Positions 19,181 to 28,161 of a stretch of DNA of 64,000 nt are shown one piece after another. The stretch is from Saprospiraceae bacterium (GTDB lineage: Bacteria > Bacteroidota > Bacteroidia > Chitinophagales > Saprospiraceae): the NCBI GenBank assembly GCA_020629715.1, contig JAHDCU010000001.1, positions 1-64,000 of the forward strand. Reading direction: 5' to 3'. A program made the translations under genes and the position numbers. The notes beneath the pieces were generated by a model. It was not told where the DNA came from, did not search any database, and saw only the letters and a list, made by a program, of their open reading frames with translations. Each line of letters starts with the position of its first letter. Within the stretch, counting starts at the first letter, position 1.

Positions 19181-20041
19181 ATGAAAACTCCAGACTCTGC
19201 TGTTCTTCGCATTCATTGTACTGATCAAAAAGGGATAGTAGCTCATATCACTGAATTTATACTTGATAACGGTGGTAATATATTAAAGCTGAATCAGCAC
19301 GTAGATCATGCTGCTAACTATTTTTACATGCGACTAGAATGGGATATAAAAGACTTTTCTATCCCTCAAAGTAAAATAAGAGAATACTTTGCTACCTTGA
19401 TCGCTTCCAAATATGGCATGCATTGGGTGATCAACTTCAAGCATAGCATACCTCGAATGGCCGTCTTTGTATCTAAATACTCTCACTGCTTTTTTGATAT
19501 CATGTCAAGGTGGGAATCTAAAGAGTGGAATGTAGAACTACCTATCGTCATTAGCAATCACGAAAAACTAAGAGAGGCTACAGAACGCCTGGGTATTCAA
19601 TATCATCATATCCCGATCAATAAAGAAAACAAGCTAAATCAAGAGGATAAGCAGATTAAACTCCTTAAACAGCATAAGGTAGATTTTATAGTACTTGCTC
19701 GCTATATGCAGATCTTATCTCCAAAACTCGTAACAGAATACCCTAATCAAATTATAAATATTCACCACTCCTCATTACCAGCATTCGCGGGTGCTAATCC
19801 TTATGGAAAGGCTTTTGATCGTGGTGTAAAACTCATGGGAGCTACTGGGCATTATGTTACTAATGAACTCGATGAAGGACCAATCATTACTCAGGATGTT
19901 ATCCCTATCAGCCATCGAGATAGCATCGCTGATATGAAGAGAAAAGGTAAAGACATCGAGAAAACAGTATTGGCTAATGCTATATGGGCTCATCTTAATT
20001 ACAATGTCATAGCCCATAACAACAAAACAATTGTTTTTTAA
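19181..20041 (+). CDS. purU: Formyltetrahydrofolate deformylase
   Basis: 286 residues, full length. N-terminal ACT domain (residues 6-85) followed by the formyl-transferase fold. Catalytic region visible: NIHHSSLPAFAGANPY (Asn and His), then GATGHYV and DEGPIITQD (Asp). Hydrolyses 10-formyl-THF to formate and THF, balancing one-carbon units and supplying formate for purine synthesis. It follows a 232-bp gap with no gene and precedes a small membrane protein by 43 bp. Confidence 0.95.
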   Translation: MKTPDSAVLRIHCTDQKGIVAHITEFILDNGGNILKLNQHVDHAANYFYMRLEWDIKDFSIPQSKIREYFATLIASKYGMHWVINFKHSIPRMAVFVSKYSHCFFDIMSRWESKEWNVELPIVISNHEKLREATERLGIQYHHIPINKENKLNQEDKQIKLLKQHKVDFIVLARYMQILSPKLVTEYPNQIINIHHSSLPAFAGANPYGKAFDRGVKLMGATGHYVTNELDEGPIITQDVIPISHRDSIADMKRKGKDIEKTVLANAIWAHLNYNVIAHNNKTIVF

Positions 20042-20084
20042 GTTTTATTAAGGTTGTTTGTTCATAATCTAAAAACTACTAACT

Positions 20085-20558
20085 ATGATCTACAAATTAT
20101 TTTCCATCTCACTCTTAGTACTTATTTCCTTATCGTCTACTGCACAAGAAATTACTCATTTTCAAACTTTCTGGGGTAGCGCCTACTATGAAGATGGTGA
20201 ATCCGTAGACATGAGCTATATAGATAGCGTTATGAAAACAGATCCTACTTCCGAAGAACATTGGAAGAAATTTAAACGAAATAGAAACGCTTTCATCGTA
20301 ACGGGAATAGCTCAAATAGGATTTACGATATGGATGCTTGAAGACATATTTGACGATGATTTCGGTCGTAGCAGTGATCTTGACATTGTTCCTGTGGTAG
20401 GTGCTACCGTAAGCTTAGTCGCAGGCTTAGTATTTCAACTCAGGGCACTTAAATTTCAACGAGAGGCTATTCACAGTTATAATCGCACATTTGATGTAGC
20501 TGAAACCAGTTATATCTCCCCTAGCCGAGAAGGATTAGGAATCGCATTAAATTTTTAA
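20085..20558 (+). CDS. Small exported or membrane protein, unknown
   Basis: 157 residues with a signal peptide (SLSSTAQ). Two further hydrophobic segments lie near residues 68-84 and 103-122, separated by an acidic patch (DDDFGRSSD). Resembles small Bacteroidota proteins with no known role. May be co-transcribed with purU 43 bp upstream; the trp leader starts about 55 bp downstream. Confidence 0.6.
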   Translation: MIYKLFSISLLVLISLSSTAQEITHFQTFWGSAYYEDGESVDMSYIDSVMKTDPTSEEHWKKFKRNRNAFIVTGIAQIGFTIWMLEDIFDDDFGRSSDLDIVPVVGATVSLVAGLVFQLRALKFQREAIHSYNRTFDVAETSYISPSREGLGIALNF

Positions 20559-20613
20559 AAATGCGAATGTGGTTATTGTAAAATTGTAAAAAAAGCATTT
20601 GCTTTACGTAAGG

Positions 20614-20682
20614 ATGAAAAAAATGAATGTAAATACAAATTGGTGGTGGCTTCGAGATAGACCTTCTATTCCGGGAGCATAG
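20614..20682 (+). CDS. trpL: trp operon leader peptide
   Basis: A 22-codon ORF starting MKKMNVNTN and followed by three consecutive Trp codons (TGG at 20641, 20644 and 20647), then LRDRPSIPGA and a TAG at 20680. A second in-frame ATG lies at 20623. It sits 70 bp before trpE, directly ahead of an intrinsic terminator, and its codons overlap the 5' arm of the first attenuator hairpin. Three adjacent Trp codons in so short an ORF at this position are hard to explain otherwise. Ribosome stalling here when Trp-tRNA is short is the expected sensor. Confidence 0.85.
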   Translation: MKKMNVNTNWWWLRDRPSIPGA

Positions 20683-20738
20683 CCATACATTTGTAAATAA
20701 TATATAACGGCTTGTCGATCTCGGCAAGCCGTTTTTTT
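20647..20738 (+). promoter_or_regulatory. Ribosome-mediated trp attenuator (alternative hairpins 1:2, 2:3, 3:4)
   Basis: Region 1 (20647-20661) pairs with region 2: TGGCT (20647-20651) with AGCCA (20681-20685), and ATAGA (20657-20661) with TCTAT (20665-20669). Region 2 can instead pair with region 3: CCGGGA (20671-20676) with TCTCGG (20719-20724), and AGCC (20681-20684) with GGCT (20709-20712), which ties up the 5' arm of the terminator. Regions 3 and 4 form the terminator. A ribosome stalled on the Trp codons would mask region 1 and favour 2:3, allowing read-through into trpE. Confidence 0.75.
20706..20738 (+). terminator. trp attenuator terminator
   Basis: AACGGCTTG (20706-20714) pairs with CAAGCCGTT (20725-20733) around a 10-nt loop and runs into seven T residues. 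It ends 14 bp before the trpE start. Confidence 0.9.
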
Positions 20739-20752
20739 ATGAGTATAACAAC

Positions 20753-22120
20753 ATGAACTATAATACATACACAAAATCATTTCTGGCAGATCTGACTACT
20801 CCAGTTAGTCTATACCTCAAGTTACGCGAACGATATAGTCAAGTGCTACTTCTAGAGTCATCTGATTATTCTTCTAAGGAGGACAGTTCCTCATTCCTTT
20901 GCTTTGATAGTCTTTCTTATATTGCCCTTACTGAGGGTAAAGTGGTTAAAAATCACACTACTATAGCGTCTAACAATATTGTTGAGGCAGTTAATGAATT
21001 TCTAGGTGATCATGTTCCAGTAGAAAAGGATAATCTTACTCCTGCCGATGGAATATTTGGGTTTTCAGGATTTGATGCTGTACAGCACTTTGAAGACATA
21101 AGCTTCAAAAAAGCAAAGGCAGAGGATATACCCACTCTTCGATATGACTTTTATCGATTCACTTTCGTATTTGATCATTTCCATAATACCCTGACGCTAG
21201 TAGAACACTGTCCTAAGGGGGAAAAATCTCAGCTCAACGAGATTGCTGCACTCATCAACATACAGGATAATCAAAGTTTTGATTTTAGCCTCAATGGTGA
21301 GCGAACAAGCAATATGGATGATGACTCCTATCTAGAACTTGTACGAAATGCCAAAGCGCATTGTCAACGAGGAGATGTTTTCCAATTGGTACTGTCTAGG
21401 CAATTTCAGCAAAAATTTAAGGGAGACGAGTTTAATGTATATCGAGCCTTGAGATCTATCAATCCTAGTCCTTATCTATTTTACTTTGACTATGGTTCTT
21501 ATAAGATTTTTGGTAGTTCTCCAGAGGCGCAATTAAAAGTAGAATCGGGTATCGCTGAGATACATCCTATTGCGGGCACATTCAAACGTACGGGTGACTA
21601 TCAAAAAGATAAAGCCCTCGCGGAAAAATTATCACAGGATCCTAAAGAAAATGCGGAGCATGTCATGCTAGTAGATTTGGCAAGAAATGACCTCAGTAAG
21701 CATACTACTGACGTAGAAGTCGTCAATTATAAAGATGTTCAGTTTTTTAGCCATGTGATACATCTGGTATCAAAGGTCACGGGTACACTTAAGACTGATC
21801 AAACCGCTTTTCAGGTTTTTGCTGATACTTTCCCTGCAGGCACTTTATCAGGAGCTCCAAAATACAAAGCACTGCAACTCATCGATCAATATGAACCTCA
21901 CCAACGTAGTTTTTATGGTGGAGGCATAGGTATGATTCATTTCAATGGTAATCTGAATCATGCGATCATCATACGATCTTTCCTGAGCAAGGGTAATCAA
22001 TTGCATTATCAAGCAGGAGCAGGATTAGTTATCGATTCTGTAGATAGAAATGAACTGCAAGAGGTATACAATAAACTTGCAGCGCTAGAAAAAGCCATAG
22101 AAATGGCTCAAAATATATAG
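20753..22120 (+). CDS. trpE: Anthranilate synthase component I
   Basis: 455 residues. Makes anthranilate from chorismate using ammonia from TrpG. The feedback Trp-binding motif LLESS is at residues 33-37. The chorismate-binding half is intact: FQLVLSRQF, the Gly/Ser-rich FGSSPEAQLKV, IHPIAGTFKRTG, VMLVDLARNDL, FPAGTLSGAPK and GAGLVIDS. First structural gene of the operon, 14 bp after the attenuator terminator; trpG begins 3 bp after its stop. Confidence 0.97.
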   Translation: MNYNTYTKSFLADLTTPVSLYLKLRERYSQVLLLESSDYSSKEDSSSFLCFDSLSYIALTEGKVVKNHTTIASNNIVEAVNEFLGDHVPVEKDNLTPADGIFGFSGFDAVQHFEDISFKKAKAEDIPTLRYDFYRFTFVFDHFHNTLTLVEHCPKGEKSQLNEIAALINIQDNQSFDFSLNGERTSNMDDDSYLELVRNAKAHCQRGDVFQLVLSRQFQQKFKGDEFNVYRALRSINPSPYLFYFDYGSYKIFGSSPEAQLKVESGIAEIHPIAGTFKRTGDYQKDKALAEKLSQDPKENAEHVMLVDLARNDLSKHTTDVEVVNYKDVQFFSHVIHLVSKVTGTLKTDQTAFQVFADTFPAGTLSGAPKYKALQLIDQYEPHQRSFYGGGIGMIHFNGNLNHAIIIRSFLSKGNQLHYQAGAGLVIDSVDRNELQEVYNKLAALEKAIEMAQNI

Positions 22121-22123
22121 AGG

Positions 22124-22699
22124 ATGAAGAGAATAGTAATCATAGATAATTACGATTCGTTTACGTACAATTTAGTGCATCTCATTGAAGAGATTGTAGG
22201 TCACGAAGTAGATGTCAAGCGAAACGATGATCAGGATGTATTAGCACTCGAAGAATACGATTACATCGTACTTTCACCAGGACCCGGTATTCCAGATGAA
22301 GCAGGTAAACTAAAAGAGATCATCGCTAAATATGGGCCGTCAAAAAAAATATTTGGCGTATGCCTCGGTCAACAAGCCATAGCTGAAGTATATGGTGCTG
22401 CACTTAAAAATCTGGATCGTGTATTTCATGGTATTCAATCAGAGATGCGAGTGCTTGATAACGAGAATGTAATCTTTCAGAATGTTCCTAAAAAATTTCT
22501 AGCAGGTAGGTATCATTCTTGGGTGATAGATAAAGAAAGTGATACATCATCGATAAAAACTACCGCTGTAGGTGAGTATAATGAGATCATGGCCATCCAG
22601 CATATGACTTATAAAATCCAAGCGGTCCAATTTCATCCAGAGTCCATTATGACTCCTGATGGAAAAACTATGCTTAGAAACTTTTTATCCCAAAGCTAA
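22124..22699 (+). CDS. trpG: Anthranilate synthase component II (glutamine amidotransferase)
   Basis: 191 residues, a stand-alone class I amidotransferase. Catalytic Cys80 lies in FGVCLGQQ, the oxyanion region in SPGPGIP (51-57), and the His-Glu of the triad in QFHPES near residue 170. Not fused to TrpD as in some enterobacteria. It releases ammonia from glutamine for TrpE. PabA sharing is possible, since no separate pabA is seen here. Confidence 0.95.
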   Translation: MKRIVIIDNYDSFTYNLVHLIEEIVGHEVDVKRNDDQDVLALEEYDYIVLSPGPGIPDEAGKLKEIIAKYGPSKKIFGVCLGQQAIAEVYGAALKNLDRVFHGIQSEMRVLDNENVIFQNVPKKFLAGRYHSWVIDKESDTSSIKTTAVGEYNEIMAIQHMTYKIQAVQFHPESIMTPDGKTMLRNFLSQS

Positions 22700-22703
22700 T
22701 GTG

Positions 22704-23699
22704 ATGAAACAAATACTAAATCAATTATTCGAACACAAGAAACTAAGCGCTGATCAAGCGAAAGAAGTACTTGTCAATATCTCCAAAGAAGTATACAACC
22801 CTGCTCAGATCGCAGCATTTATCAGTGTATACCTGATGAGGAGTATATCTGTGGAAGAGCTATCAGGATTTAGATCAGCATTATTGGATCTATGTATCCC
22901 TGTAGACCTTGAAGAACGGCAGACTATAGATGTCTGTGGTACAGGTGGAGATGGTAAAAATACTTTTAATATCAGTACGACTACTGCATTTGTGGTGGCG
23001 GGTGCTGGATATCAAGTCGCCAAGCATGGTAATTATGGTGTATCTTCCATCTGTGGATCGTCAAACGTATTGGAATCTCTAGGTGTCCGATTTAGCAATG
23101 ATACACATAAGCTAAAAAAACAACTGGACGAGGCAGGTATCTGCTTTTTCCATGCTCCCCTATTTCATCCTGCTTTAAAGTCTGTAGGCCCAATAAGAAA
23201 GCAACTTGGTGTCAAAACATTTTTTAATCTCCTAGGACCGTTGGTCAATCCTGCAAGACCATCGCATCAATTGGTTGGAGTATTTAATCTCAAAGTGGCT
23301 CGACTTTATCAATATCTGCACGAGGCTTCTTCCAGTAATTATACCATCATACATGCTATCGATGGCTATGACGAAATTTCTCTTACCGGTGATGCCAAGT
23401 TGATCACTCAGAAGGAAGAACTCTTGATCAATCCAAGTTATTTTGGATTTAAAAAACACGAACAATCGGCCATCTTCGGTGGCGATACTATAGAGGACGC
23501 TGGAAAAATATTCATTAAAATTTTAGATAATGAAGGTAGTCAGGCACAAAACAATGCGGTGGTTGCAAATGCTTCCATGGCTATAAAAACTTTCAAACCG
23601 GATCAATCCATAGAAGATTGTGTAGCAGAGGCTCAGGAAAGCATACTATCAGGCCGTGCCAAAAAAGCCTTTAAATCTCTAGTCTCTCTTTCTGCTTAA
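22704..23699 (+). CDS. trpD: Anthranilate phosphoribosyltransferase
   Basis: 331 residues from the ATG at 22704, 4 bp after the trpG stop; an upstream in-frame start at 22659 inside trpG is rejected. PRPP-binding CGTGGDGKNTFNIST near residues 77-91 and KHGNYGVSS near 107-115 are intact, as is the GPLVNPARP loop. Transfers phosphoribosyl to anthranilate, the second step of the pathway. Confidence 0.96.
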   Translation: MKQILNQLFEHKKLSADQAKEVLVNISKEVYNPAQIAAFISVYLMRSISVEELSGFRSALLDLCIPVDLEERQTIDVCGTGGDGKNTFNISTTTAFVVAGAGYQVAKHGNYGVSSICGSSNVLESLGVRFSNDTHKLKKQLDEAGICFFHAPLFHPALKSVGPIRKQLGVKTFFNLLGPLVNPARPSHQLVGVFNLKVARLYQYLHEASSSNYTIIHAIDGYDEISLTGDAKLITQKEELLINPSYFGFKKHEQSAIFGGDTIEDAGKIFIKILDNEGSQAQNNAVVANASMAIKTFKPDQSIEDCVAEAQESILSGRAKKAFKSLVSLSA

Positions 23700-23709
23700 T
23701 TACGACTCC

Positions 23710-24522
23710 ATGAATATATTAGACAAAATAGTTGCCAAAAAACAAGAAGAAGTCAGCCTTCGAAAATCATTAACTCCCATAAAGAAATTGGAGCAAAGTG
23801 TTCATTTTGAGGCACCTACCGTATCACTGGAGTCCTACCTACGTAGAGTGGATAAAAGTGGGATCATCGCGGAATTTAAACGAAGATCGCCATCCAAGCC
23901 AACCATCAACTTATACGCAGATGTAGAAAATGTCAGTATCGGATATATGCAAAGTGGTGCTTCTGCTCTTTCAATCCTTACTGATGAAAGTTTTTTCGGT
24001 GGTCGTGATACTGATCTACAAACTGCTAGAAAATTTAATTACTGCCCTATTCTCCGCAAAGACTTCATCATTGATGAATATCAAATCATAGAGGCTAAGT
24101 CAATCGGGGCCGATGCTATACTTTTGATCGCAAGTATCCTGACTAAAAATCAAATTCAACAATTGTATAGTGCTGCACATGCTTTGAATCTAGAAGTTTT
24201 ACTCGAAATACATCATGAAAGTGAATTAGAAAAGATAGAGAATAATTACAATATCTTAGGAATCAATAATCGAAATCTAGACACCTTCGAAACAGATTAT
24301 AGGCACTCCTTGCAGATGATTGAAAAACTGCCAAAAGGTGTTTGCAAAATTTCAGAGTCAGGATTGCATCAGATTGAGCATCTTTTGGAGCTTAAGCAAG
24401 CTGGCTATCATGGTTTTCTCATTGGCGAACGATTTATGAAAAGCGCAGATCCCGTGCATAGTTGTAGTCAATTTATAGAGGCATACCAGCGATTATTAAC
24501 CAAGGAGTTAAGTATTGCATAA
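23710..24522 (+). CDS. trpC: Indole-3-glycerol-phosphate synthase
   Basis: 270 residues, TIM barrel, not fused to TrpF. Catalytic signatures: IIAEFKRRSPSKP near residues 51-63 (Glu and Lys), LTDESFFGG, PILRKDFIID (Lys), LLEIHHE, GINNRNLDTF and SESGL near the C-terminus. Ring-closes the carboxyphenylamino-deoxyribulose phosphate intermediate to indole-glycerol phosphate. The stop is one base before the trpF ATG. Confidence 0.96.
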   Translation: MNILDKIVAKKQEEVSLRKSLTPIKKLEQSVHFEAPTVSLESYLRRVDKSGIIAEFKRRSPSKPTINLYADVENVSIGYMQSGASALSILTDESFFGGRDTDLQTARKFNYCPILRKDFIIDEYQIIEAKSIGADAILLIASILTKNQIQQLYSAAHALNLEVLLEIHHESELEKIENNYNILGINNRNLDTFETDYRHSLQMIEKLPKGVCKISESGLHQIEHLLELKQAGYHGFLIGERFMKSADPVHSCSQFIEAYQRLLTKELSIA

Positions 24523-24523
24523 T

Positions 24524-25135
24524 ATGAAACTAAAGGTTTGTGGCATATCAGATATCAACAACTTAAAAGCTATTGATGCATTGGGCGTCGATTATATCGG
24601 GTATAATTTTTATCGCCCTTCTAAACGTTATGTTGGCGATGATATATCAATCGCTCAGCTTAAAACCAATGCTCAGCGCTTCGGAGTATTTGTCAAGGAA
24701 GATTATGATACAATCATTTCAATAGCGGACTCATATGATCTCACTCATATTCAGTTCCATGGCGATGAGTCCGCCGAATTTTGTAGAAAATTTAGCAATG
24801 ATTTTCATCTGGTAAAGGTATTTCGGATCGATGATAATTTTGATTTCGAGATGCTCAAACCATTCGAATTTTGCGATTATTTTTTATTTGACACCAAGGT
24901 ATCAGACTTCGGAGGTTCTGGTCAAAAATTTAAGTGGAACATACTAAATCAATACGTAGAAAATATCCCTTTTTTCTTGAGTGGTGGTATAGATCATAAT
25001 GATGCAGATCGTATTTTGTCGATATCTCACCCGATGCTATATGGGCTCGATATCAATAGTAAATTTGAGTCTTCACCTGGTATCAAACAGGTAGAGCAAG
25101 TAGCCTCTTTTTTTAAAAAAATATCAAAAACTTAG
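24524..25135 (+). CDS. trpF: Phosphoribosylanthranilate isomerase
   Basis: 203 residues from the ATG at 24524 (a TTG three codons upstream overlaps trpC). Catalytic Cys in KVCGI (residues 3-7) and Asp in [13 protein letters not shown] near residue 125, plus QFHGDES and [11 protein letters not shown]. Performs the Amadori rearrangement between TrpD and TrpC. trpB starts 2 bp downstream. Confidence 0.95.
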   Translation: MKLKVCGISDINNLKAIDALGVDYIGYNFYRPSKRYVGDDISIAQLKTNAQRFGVFVKEDYDTIISIADSYDLTHIQFHGDESAEFCRKFSNDFHLVKVFRIDDNFDFEMLKPFEFCDYFLFDTKVSDFGGSGQKFKWNILNQYVENIPFFLSGGIDHNDADRILSISHPMLYGLDINSKFESSPGIKQVEQVASFFKKISKT

Positions 25136-25137
25136 AT

Positions 25138-26331
25138 ATGAATTATCATGTAGATGAACGTGGATTTTATGGTGAATTTGGTGGAGCTTTCATACCAGAA
25201 ATGCTACATGGAAATATCGATAAGCTTAGACAAGAATATCTTCAGCATATGGAAGATCCGAGCTTTAAAAAAGAGTTTGATGCATTGATGAAAGATTATG
25301 TCGGTAGACCTTCTCCTCTTTATTTTGCCCCAAGACTCAGTGAGAAATATGGTGCTAAAATCTACCTCAAACGTGAAGATCTCAATCATACTGGAGCACA
25401 TAAAATCAATAATACCATTGGTCAAATCTTATTGGCCAAAAGACTTGGTAAAAAAAGAATAATAGCAGAAACGGGTGCTGGTCAACATGGTGTTGCTACA
25501 GCTACTGTATGTGCTCTCATGGGACTACGATGTATCGTATACATGGGTAGCGTAGATATCCAAAGGCAAGCACCTAATGTGGCACGTATGCGTATGTTAG
25601 GAGCAGAAGTACGGCCCGCCGAAAGTGGTAGTAAAACACTTAAAGACGCGACCAATGAGGCCATACGCGACTGGATCAATAATCCAGTAGAGACGCATTA
25701 TATCATTGGCTCCGTGGTAGGACCACATCCATATCCAGATATGGTAGCCCGCTTTCAATCTGTGATATCTGAAGAAATGAAATGGCAACTTCAAAATCAA
25801 GAAGGTCGTGACTATCCTGATTATATTATGGCATGTGTCGGTGGAGGAAGTAACGCAGCGGGAGCAATCTATCATTACCTCAATGATGAACGTGTAAAGA
25901 TAATCCTCACAGAAGCTGCCGGAAAAGGCATAGACACAGGAGAGTCCGCTGCGACCAGTATCTTAGGATCTAAAGGCATCATACATGGTAGCAAGACGTT
26001 GCTCATGCAGACCGATGATGGACAAATCATAGAGCCATATTCCATATCTGCTGGTCTTGATTATCCTGGTATAGGTCCGATGCATGCTCATCTCATAGAT
26101 ACCAAAAGAGCTATCGTACAATATGCTACTGATGATGAAGCCATCAAGGCTGCTTTTGAACTATCAAGGATAGAAGGTATTATACCTGCTCTTGAAACTG
26201 CTCACTCCTTTGCAAGTCTTGAAAAAATGAAATTTCATAAAGATGATGTCGTCGTGATAAACCTGTCTGGGCGGGGCGACAAAGATCTTGCTACCTATAT
26301 CGAGTACCTCAATGACTTTAGCCAATCATAA
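25138..26331 (+). CDS. trpB: Tryptophan synthase beta chain
   Basis: 397 residues. PLP-binding Lys89 in [10 protein letters not shown], the GAGQHG motif near 111-116, the Ser/Gly-rich phosphate cup CVGGGSNA near 228, and the C-terminal NLSGRGDKD. Condenses indole with serine to give tryptophan. TrpB1-type sequence, the form that pairs with TrpA, which is encoded 37 bp downstream. Confidence 0.98.
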   Translation: MNYHVDERGFYGEFGGAFIPEMLHGNIDKLRQEYLQHMEDPSFKKEFDALMKDYVGRPSPLYFAPRLSEKYGAKIYLKREDLNHTGAHKINNTIGQILLAKRLGKKRIIAETGAGQHGVATATVCALMGLRCIVYMGSVDIQRQAPNVARMRMLGAEVRPAESGSKTLKDATNEAIRDWINNPVETHYIIGSVVGPHPYPDMVARFQSVISEEMKWQLQNQEGRDYPDYIMACVGGGSNAAGAIYHYLNDERVKIILTEAAGKGIDTGESAATSILGSKGIIHGSKTLLMQTDDGQIIEPYSISAGLDYPGIGPMHAHLIDTKRAIVQYATDDEAIKAAFELSRIEGIIPALETAHSFASLEKMKFHKDDVVVINLSGRGDKDLATYIEYLNDFSQS

Positions 26332-26368
26332 TTTTCCCATCAGACATCACTGATCAATCGAATATCAT

Positions 26369-27151
26369 ATGAATAGAATCAAGTCTCTCTTTCAACAAAA
26401 AAATAAGGAAGTACTCAATATTTACTTTACTGCTGGGCATCCAACCAAAGATAGTATTCAAGATATAGTTTTACAATTGGATAGTTCTGGTGCTGACATT
26501 ATAGAGCTCGGTATGCCATACTCTGATCCTCTCGCAGATGGCCCTACGATCCAAGACAGCAGTCAGAAAGCTTTGGCTAACGGTGTTACTCTAAACTACA
26601 TATTTGAGCAGGTTTCACTCATCAGAGAACACTCTCAGATACCTATCATCATGATGGGATACTACAATCAAATGCTGCAGTTTGGTGAAAAAAAGTTTCT
26701 AAAAGCAGCACAGGAAGCTGGAGTTGATGGATTGATCATCCCAGACATGCCAATGTATACGTATGAAGAAAACTATAAAGATCTATTTGAGAAACACAAT
26801 ATCACCATCTCATTTTTGGTAACTCCAGAAACCTCAAAAGAGCGAATCGTACAGGCAGATAGATTGAGTTCGGCATTTCTATACATCGTCTCTCAATCAA
26901 GTATCACAGGTACTGCTTCTAAAGCAACAGAAGCTCAAAAATCATATTTCAATATGCTACAAGAATTAGAACTTAAAAGTCCTAGCTTAATAGGATTTGG
27001 TATAAAAGATTATGAAAGCTTTCACCATGCATGTCAATATGCCAATGGGGCTATTATAGGTTCTGCATTCATAAAAACTTTAGAATCTTCGGAGCTCCCC
27101 ATAAAGGAGACCGTAGATCAATTTGTTAAGCAAATAATAATCCCAGCCTAA
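26369..27151 (+). CDS. trpA: Tryptophan synthase alpha chain
   Basis: 260 residues, TIM barrel. Catalytic Glu46 and Asp57 lie in IELGMPYSDPLADGP; the phosphate-binding GFGIK and GSAFIKTL motifs are near the C-terminus. Cleaves indole-glycerol phosphate and channels indole to TrpB. Its stop TAA shares a base with the next start (TAATG at 27149-27153), coupling it to the DAHP synthase. Confidence 0.96.
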   Translation: MNRIKSLFQQKNKEVLNIYFTAGHPTKDSIQDIVLQLDSSGADIIELGMPYSDPLADGPTIQDSSQKALANGVTLNYIFEQVSLIREHSQIPIIMMGYYNQMLQFGEKKFLKAAQEAGVDGLIIPDMPMYTYEENYKDLFEKHNITISFLVTPETSKERIVQADRLSSAFLYIVSQSSITGTASKATEAQKSYFNMLQELELKSPSLIGFGIKDYESFHHACQYANGAIIGSAFIKTLESSELPIKETVDQFVKQIIIPA

Positions 27152-28161
27152 TGATTATACAATTAGAAAACCAAATAAACCCAGCGGCAAAAGCCAAACT
27201 AGATCAAGCGCTACAAGCTATCAAATACTCTACCACCGAGGTGAAAACACAATTCGGCTCATATCTAATTGGTATCGGTAAATCAGAGTTCGATATCAGA
27301 ACTATTGGCAATTTAGAGGGTATCAAAGATATACACCGTGTCAGTGATGCATACAAGCTGGTAAGTACCAAGTGGAAAATCGGTAAAACAAATATTGATC
27401 TAGGTGATGGTGTATCGGTAGGAAATGGTGCATTTCAAATCATGGCAGGCCCCTGCTCTATCGAAACAGAAGAACAAGTCATTTCTGTTCTAGATCACCT
27501 CAAAGAAAATAACATCAAGATCATGAGAGGTGGTGTATATAAGCCGAGAAGTTCCCCATATAGCTTTCGAGGCTTAGGTATACCCGGATTAGAATTTTGG
27601 TACAAACAAGCGAAGTCATATGGTATCAAAATCGTAACTGAAGTCATGCAAGTATCACAGATAGAAGCCATGCTACCTTATGTAGATATCTTTCAAGTAG
27701 GTGCTAGAAATAGTCAAAATTTTAATCTTCTCGATGAATTAGGTAAAGTGGATAAACCTGTACTCCTAAAGCGAGGAATATCTGGTACAATTGATGAGCT
27801 TTTACAGGCAGCGGAGTACATTTTCTCTAACGGAAATGAAAAAATAATGCTTTGTGAGCGAGGGATTAGATCATATGAAAGTGCATATAGGAATACACTA
27901 GATCTCAATGCCGTCACGATACTGAAAGATAAATCTCATTTACCCGTGATAGTTGATCCTAGTCACGGGATAGGTGTAAGAAAGTATGTATCAAAAATGG
28001 CACTAGCCGGAGTCATGACTGGTGCAGATGGGGTAATCGCAGAGGTACATCCTATCCCTGAAAAAGCATTTTCAGATGGTCAGCAGACATTGAATTATAG
28101 TGAAGCAGAAAAGCTATACCAAAATATCCATAAAACAAGAGAGCTATATCAAGAGCTATAA
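27151..28161 (+). CDS. aroF: 3-deoxy-7-phosphoheptulonate (DAHP) synthase, type I-beta
   Basis: 336 residues. An N-terminal ferredoxin-like regulatory domain (about 1-70), as in Thermotoga DAHPS, is followed by the KDO8P/DAHP-synthase barrel: metal Cys102 in MAGPCSIE, RGGVYKPRSSPYSF, QVGARNSQNF, LLKRG and VDPSHGIG. Commits PEP and erythrose-4-phosphate to the shikimate pathway. As last gene of the trp operon, its supply of chorismate precursors would follow the tryptophan attenuator. Its stop overlaps the convergent gene by 6 bp. Confidence 0.93.
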   Translation: MIIQLENQINPAAKAKLDQALQAIKYSTTEVKTQFGSYLIGIGKSEFDIRTIGNLEGIKDIHRVSDAYKLVSTKWKIGKTNIDLGDGVSVGNGAFQIMAGPCSIETEEQVISVLDHLKENNIKIMRGGVYKPRSSPYSFRGLGIPGLEFWYKQAKSYGIKIVTEVMQVSQIEAMLPYVDIFQVGARNSQNFNLLDELGKVDKPVLLKRGISGTIDELLQAAEYIFSNGNEKIMLCERGIRSYESAYRNTLDLNAVTILKDKSHLPVIVDPSHGIGVRKYVSKMALAGVMTGADGVIAEVHPIPEKAFSDGQQTLNYSEAEKLYQNIHKTRELYQEL

